From Flavobacterium psychrophilum (lineage in GTDB: Bacteria > Bacteroidota > Bacteroidia > Flavobacteriales > Flavobacteriaceae): a stretch of DNA of 47,783 bases. The notes under the pieces are model-generated. The model was given only the letters and a program-made list of their open reading frames with translations, was not told the DNA's origin and ran no database searches. Location of the stretch: positions 1 through 47,783 of the forward strand of contig CAMDQL010000004.1 in NCBI GenBank assembly GCA_945905915.1, written 5' to 3'. The position numbers and the translations under genes were made by a program. Positions 44,442 through 47,783 of this stretch are shown here, in pieces (the first letter of the stretch is position 1; each line of letters starts with the position of its first letter).

Positions 44442-45016
44442 TTGTTTGCATATTTCATTTTATAATCGGGTCTGGCTTTACCTTCCATTATATTTTGTAA
44501 TTTCTTTCCAATTAATTTCTTTTTCAACATGGATAAATGATCGGTAAATAAAATTCCTTCGATGTGGTCGTATTCATGTTGGATAACACGCGCAATTAAA
44601 CCATTATACACTTCTGTTTTCTTATTGAAATCTTCATCAAAATATTCAATAGTAATGGTGTCATGACGAAAAACATCTTCCCGAACATCTGGAATACTTA
44701 AACAACCTTCATTAAATCCCCAAATATCACCTTCTTCTTTAATGATTTTTGCATTAATGAACGTCTTTTTGAACTCTTTCATTAAAGCCGCTTCTTCTTT
44801 AGAAACATCATCACTATCACTAAAAGGTTCTGTATCTACAATAAATAAACGAATAGGAAGCCCAACTTGAGGAGCCGCTAATCCAACTCCGTGTGCATGA
44901 TACATTGTATCATACATATTCGCAATTGTCTCTTTAAGATTTGGATATTCCTGAGAAATGTCTTCGCAAACTTTTCGTAAAACAGGTTCTCCGTATCCGT
45001 ATATTGGTAAAATCAT
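44429..45016 (-). CDS. def: peptide deformylase
   Basis: 195 residues. It removes the formyl group from the N-terminal Met of new proteins. Three motifs are intact: GVGLAAPQVG (43-52), EGCLSIP with metal ligand C105, and QHEYDH (146-151) with H147 and H151 as metal ligands and E148 as catalytic base. A loop of about 20 residues near 63-85 (DTEPFSDSDDVSKEEAALMK) is longer than in E. coli. It follows ruvX on the same strand but has a promoter of its own. Confidence 0.96.
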   Translation of the reverse strand: MILPIYGYGEPVLRKVCEDISQEYPNLKETIANMYDTMYHAHGVGLAAPQVGLPIRLFIVDTEPFSDSDDVSKEEAALMKEFKKTFINAKIIKEEGDIWGFNEGCLSIPDVREDVFRHDTITIEYFDEDFNKKTEVYNGLIARVIQHEYDHIEGILFTDHLSMLKKKLIGKKLQNIMEGKARPDYKMKYANKKGR

Positions 45017-45056
45017 AATCTTTGTTTTCTAATTTCTGAATTCTAAATTTCGAATG

Positions 45057-45064
45057 CAAAAGTA
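45057..45064 (-). promoter_or_regulatory. -7 element of def
   Basis: TACTTTTG on the minus strand, exact TAnnTTTG match, 40 bases before the def ATG and directly after the ruvX stop. A TTG at the usual spacing is absent. Confidence 0.45.
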
Positions 45065-45478
45065 CTATTTTTTATAATGTAAATAATCTTGAAGCATAAT
45101 TGTTGCGGCAATTTCGTCTACCAAAGCTTTATTTTGACGTTGCTTCTTATTCAATCCGCTATCAATCATCGTTTGAAAAGCCATTTTTGAGGTAAAACGT
45201 TCGTCAACCCTATCTAGAGGAATCTCAGAAAAAGCAGCTTTAAATTTAGCCACAAAAGCATTAATTATTTCAGCACTTTGAGAAGGTGTTCCGTCCATTT
45301 GTTTAGGTTCGCCAACAATTACGCGCTCAACTTTCTCTTTTGAAAAATAGTCTTTTAAAAAAGCAATTGCTGTTTCAGATGGAATTGTGGTAAGCCCAAA
45401 AGCTATCATTTGCATTTCATCGGTAACCGCAATACCCGTTCGTTTGATTCCGTAATCGATGGCTAAAATTCGTGGCAT
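45065..45478 (-). CDS. ruvX: Holliday junction resolvase-like / pre-16S rRNA nuclease YqgF
   Basis: 137 residues, RNase H-like fold. It opens ILAIDYGIKRTGIAV with the catalytic Asp. It continues with VIVGEPKQMDGTPS near 53-66, VDERFTSKMA near 88-97 and DEIAATIMLQDYL at the C-terminus with the last acidic residue. YqgF/RuvX processes the 5' end of 16S rRNA in E. coli and is also called a putative Holliday junction resolvase. It diverges from dapD and is followed by def. Confidence 0.92.
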   Translation of the reverse strand: MPRILAIDYGIKRTGIAVTDEMQMIAFGLTTIPSETAIAFLKDYFSKEKVERVIVGEPKQMDGTPSQSAEIINAFVAKFKAAFSEIPLDRVDERFTSKMAFQTMIDSGLNKKQRQNKALVDEIAATIMLQDYLHYKK

Positions 45479-45490
45479 TTCTTTTTTTTA

Positions 45491-45498
45491 CAAAAATA
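45491..45498 (-). promoter_or_regulatory. -7 element of ruvX
   Basis: TATTTTTG on the minus strand, 12 bases before the ruvX ATG. This would give a very short leader. No TTG at the usual spacing. Confidence 0.4.
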
Positions 45499-45545
45499 AA
45501 GGTTTTATACTAATAAATTAATTCTAAAGGTAAACTATTCATTTT

Positions 45546-45573
45546 TTGCATAACCATAAATAAATTATCTTTG
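45546..45573 (+). promoter_or_regulatory. promoter of dapD
   Basis: TTG (45546-45548), 17 bp, TATCTTTG (45566-45573), the best full consensus match in the window. Transcription would start about 5-15 bases before the coding start. Confidence 0.65.
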
Positions 45574-45593
45574 TAGCACAAATTATGAGAACC

Positions 45594-46409
45594 ATGACCA
45601 ATTTACAATCTACAATAGAACAAGCTTGGGAAAACCGTGCTTTATTACAAGAAGAAACTACACAAAAAGCAATTAGAGAAGTTATCGAATTATTAGATAG
45701 CGGAACACTTCGTGTGGCTGAACCAACTTCAAACGGATGGCAAGTAAACGAATGGGTAAAAAAAGCAGTGGTAATGTACTTCCCTATTCAAAAAATGGAA
45801 ACTTGGGAATCGGGTATTTTTGAATACCACGATAAAATGTTGTTAAAACGCAATTATGCTGAAAAAGGCATTCGTGTCGTACCTAATGCGGTGGCAAGAT
45901 ATGGTGCTTACATTTCGAGTGGTGTTATTTTAATGCCAAGTTATGTCAATATTGGAGCTTATGTAGATGAAGGAACAATGGTTGATACATGGGCAACAGT
46001 GGGAAGTTGTGCGCAAATTGGAAAACATGTTCACCTTTCTGGTGGTGTTGGAATTGGTGGTGTTTTAGAACCCTTACAAGCGGCACCTGTAATTATTGAA
46101 GATGGCGCTTTCATAGGTTCTAGATGTATTGTGGTAGAAGGAGTTCACGTTGGCAAAGAAGCGGTTTTAGGTGCAAATGTTTGCCTAACCGGTTCTACTA
46201 AAATTATTGATGTTACAGGCGATGAACCAATTGAATACAAAGGAGTTGTTCCAGCTCGTTCGGTAGTAATTCCTGGGAGTTATACAAAGAAATTTCCTGC
46301 CGGAGAATATCAAGTACCATGTGCCATTATTATTGGACAAAGAAAACCTTCAACCGATTTAAAGACATCTTTAAATGATGCGTTGAGAGAATATAACGTA
46401 GCGGTTTAA
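45594..46409 (+). CDS. dapD: 2,3,4,5-tetrahydropyridine-2,6-dicarboxylate N-succinyltransferase
   Basis: 271 residues from the ATG at 45594, which fits relatives beginning at TNLQSTIEQAWENR. An ATG three codons upstream lies almost at the predicted transcript start. It transfers succinyl from succinyl-CoA to tetrahydrodipicolinate in lysine and meso-diaminopimelate synthesis. An N-terminal helical domain is followed by a left-handed beta-helix (SGVILMPSYVNIGAYVDEGTMVDTWATVGSCAQIG, then IEDGAFIGSRCIVVEGVHVG) and a short C-terminal strand domain (PCAIIIGQRKPSTDLK). It is 14 bases upstream of a heptosyltransferase-like gene. Confidence 0.95.
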   Translation: MTNLQSTIEQAWENRALLQEETTQKAIREVIELLDSGTLRVAEPTSNGWQVNEWVKKAVVMYFPIQKMETWESGIFEYHDKMLLKRNYAEKGIRVVPNAVARYGAYISSGVILMPSYVNIGAYVDEGTMVDTWATVGSCAQIGKHVHLSGGVGIGGVLEPLQAAPVIIEDGAFIGSRCIVVEGVHVGKEAVLGANVCLTGSTKIIDVTGDEPIEYKGVVPARSVVIPGSYTKKFPAGEYQVPCAIIIGQRKPSTDLKTSLNDALREYNVAV

Positions 46410-46423
46410 TAATTTAAGTGGAA

Positions 46424-47476
46424 ATGAAAATACTCGTTATACAGATTAAGATGATTGGCGATGTTCTGGCAAGCACAGTCATATGTGAAGCTCTAAAAAT
46501 GGAACACCCAAATGCAGAGATTCATTACTTGATTCAAAAAAACACATTTCCCGTAGTAGAAAACAACCCATTTATTGACAAAATAGTATTTTTTGAAGAA
46601 AAAAATTATAAAGGTATTTCGGGATTATTTAAGTTAGGAAAAGAGTTAAAAGCTGAAAGATATGATACTATTATTGATGCTTATGGAAAATTACAGAGTT
46701 TAATTCCTACTTATCTTAGCCAAGCCAAAAATAGAATTGGCACCCATAAATGGTACTCAAAATTTTTCCTAACCCATACAGTTATTCCAGATACCGAGTG
46801 TAATGGAACGGCGAATGCTTTTCGGATTTTATTGGCCAAAACCGCACTTAATAAAGAAATACCAGTAATTTTTCCTAAAATATATTTATTAAATTCAGAA
46901 ATTGAATTTGCTAAAAAACAAATTACAGAGAGTCTAGATATATCAAAACCTATTGTAATGATCAGTGTTTTAGGAAGCGGAAAAAACAAGAGCTTACCTA
47001 ATTCCAATATGGCAAATGTGTTAAATACAATTGCAAATACTTCAGAGGTACAATTAGTGTTTAATTATATGCCAAATCAACGCGAAGAAGCCGAAGCTAT
47101 TTTTGAATTATGTAATTTAGAAACCAAATCAAAAATAATATTTGATTTTTATGTAAAAGGATTGCGCGAGTTTTTAGCTGTATTATCGCAATGTGATGCT
47201 CTAGTAGGTAATGAAGGCGGAGCAACTAATATGTCTAAAGCATTAAACATTCCTACATTTACAATTTATGCTCCCTGGATAAATAGAAATTCTTGGAATA
47301 TTTTTGAAGAAACTGGTTTACACGAAATTGTTCACTTATCAGATTATTTTCCTGAGTTGTATAAAAACAAACACCCAAAAAACTTTAAAGAAAAAGCCTT
47401 GGAGTGGTATGATAAATTAAATCCTTCTTTATTTTCTGAAAAATTACAGCGTTTTGCAACAAAAATTAGTCAATAA
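46424..47476 (+). CDS. family 9 glycosyltransferase (heptosyltransferase-like)
   Basis: 350 residues from the ATG; a GTG two codons earlier is less likely. GT-B fold. MKILVIQIKMIGDVLASTVICEALK is the typical GT9 opening (with an Asp in the acceptor-side loop). The centre has VMISVLGSGKNKSLPNSNMANVL near 176-198, the start of the donor domain. CDALVGNEGGATNMSKALNIPTFTIYAPW near 255-283 is the donor-site block. It likely adds a heptose or related sugar to the LPS core. It shares the dapD promoter and its last 11 bases overlap the convergent epimerase gene. Confidence 0.88.
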   Translation: MKILVIQIKMIGDVLASTVICEALKMEHPNAEIHYLIQKNTFPVVENNPFIDKIVFFEEKNYKGISGLFKLGKELKAERYDTIIDAYGKLQSLIPTYLSQAKNRIGTHKWYSKFFLTHTVIPDTECNGTANAFRILLAKTALNKEIPVIFPKIYLLNSEIEFAKKQITESLDISKPIVMISVLGSGKNKSLPNSNMANVLNTIANTSEVQLVFNYMPNQREEAEAIFELCNLETKSKIIFDFYVKGLREFLAVLSQCDALVGNEGGATNMSKALNIPTFTIYAPWINRNSWNIFEETGLHEIVHLSDYFPELYKNKHPKNFKEKALEWYDKLNPSLFSEKLQRFATKISQ

Positions 47477-47783
47477 ATTTCTCTTTATACCATTTAACTT
47501 GTGCCTCAAGTCCTTGCTTTAATTTAATTTTAGGAGAATAAGACAACATATTTCTAGCTTTATCAATAACCGCTGCTGTGCGTTGCTGATCACCTTTTCT
47601 GGCAGGTCTGTTATCAATAATTAATTGCTTACCCATAATTTGTTCCATTGCAGTAATTCCATCTTGTGTAGTATTTACTTCATCGGTTCCGAGATTGATA
47701 ATTTCGCCATCAACCTCTTTTTCTTTACCAATTATAGAAACTAATCCATCAACAATATCACCAACATAAGTAAAACTTCGTTC
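47466..47783 (-). CDS. NAD-dependent sugar epimerase/dehydratase, C-terminal part (5' end outside window)
   Basis: The frame is open to the right edge, so only the last 105 residues are seen. They begin ERSFTYVGDIVDGLV, the substrate-domain segment of extended SDRs (RxFxYVxDxV), then EIINLGTDEVNTTQDG and RPARKGDQQRTAAVIDKARNMLSYSPK. They end with QVKWYKEKFID. This C-terminal pattern is typical of UDP-sugar 4-epimerases and related dehydratases (WbpP/GalE/RmlB group); the exact reaction cannot be fixed from the fragment. It probably marks the start of another surface-sugar locus. Confidence 0.85.
   Translation of the reverse strand, partial: ERSFTYVGDIVDGLVSIIGKEKEVDGEIINLGTDEVNTTQDGITAMEQIMGKQLIIDNRPARKGDQQRTAAVIDKARNMLSYSPKIKLKQGLEAQVKWYKEKFID

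Overview
The window reads as chromosomal DNA of a Flavobacterium-like member of the Bacteroidota. The DNA is A+T-rich. Many genes are preceded by the phylum's own promoter type (TTG, about 17-21 bp, then TAnnTTTG) and Shine-Dalgarno sites are not evident. SecD and SecF are one fused polypeptide. There is a type IX secretion (type B) C-terminal sorting domain, a single long Rel protein, and degenerate amidohydrolases with signal peptides. About 39 protein genes are visible; I saw no tRNA, rRNA, CRISPR array, transposase or phage gene.

Layout. 0.3-8.2 kb is housekeeping: lgt (lipoprotein maturation), then on the minus strand secDF, malate dehydrogenase, gyrB and a small GreA-like factor. 8.3-13.1 kb is a minus-strand pair: a 1001-residue TPR protein followed by an outer-membrane beta-barrel. 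ftsE follows without ftsX.

14.0-23.0 kb is a surface-polysaccharide locus whose genes switch strand repeatedly and often overlap: a 2-oxoglutarate/Fe(II) oxygenase, three GT-A glycosyltransferases, a GT-B glycosyltransferase, an FdtA/QdtA-type dTDP-sugar 3,4-ketoisomerase, a tightly coupled femAB-like / DegT-type aminotransferase / hexapeptide acyltransferase set, and a Wzx flippase. The likely product is a glycan containing an N-acylated 3-amino-3,6-dideoxyhexose. The nucleotide-sugar genes rmlA and rmlB are not in the locus, and no polymerase or ligase was recognised.

23.1-29.3 kb encodes exported proteins: a T9SS type B cargo and two adjacent amidohydrolase-family proteins in which only one of three modules keeps a recognisable metal site. 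29.5-39.7 kb carries a SpoU methyltransferase, Rel, Fur with purA, an OstA/LptA-like protein coupled to a class III aminotransferase, and a TPR protein with a DedA membrane protein. 39.7-45.5 kb has aroE, a five-repeat DUF349 protein, and a minus-strand group (antibiotic biosynthesis monooxygenase-like protein, MazG, DUF5606, peptide deformylase, RuvX). The window ends with dapD, a GT9 heptosyltransferase-like gene, and the 3' end of a sugar epimerase, probably the edge of a second polysaccharide locus.

The most unusual items are: a small structured intergenic element at 40.6 kb resembling the Flavo-1 RNA family; a dispersed family of imperfect inverted repeats built on C(A/G)CAAAG; the aminosugar/acylation gene set with its oxygenase; a GreA-like protein lacking the acidic tip; a Fur lacking the CxxC zinc ligands; and the pseudo-amidohydrolase modules. 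No clearly new defence or mobile system is visible.
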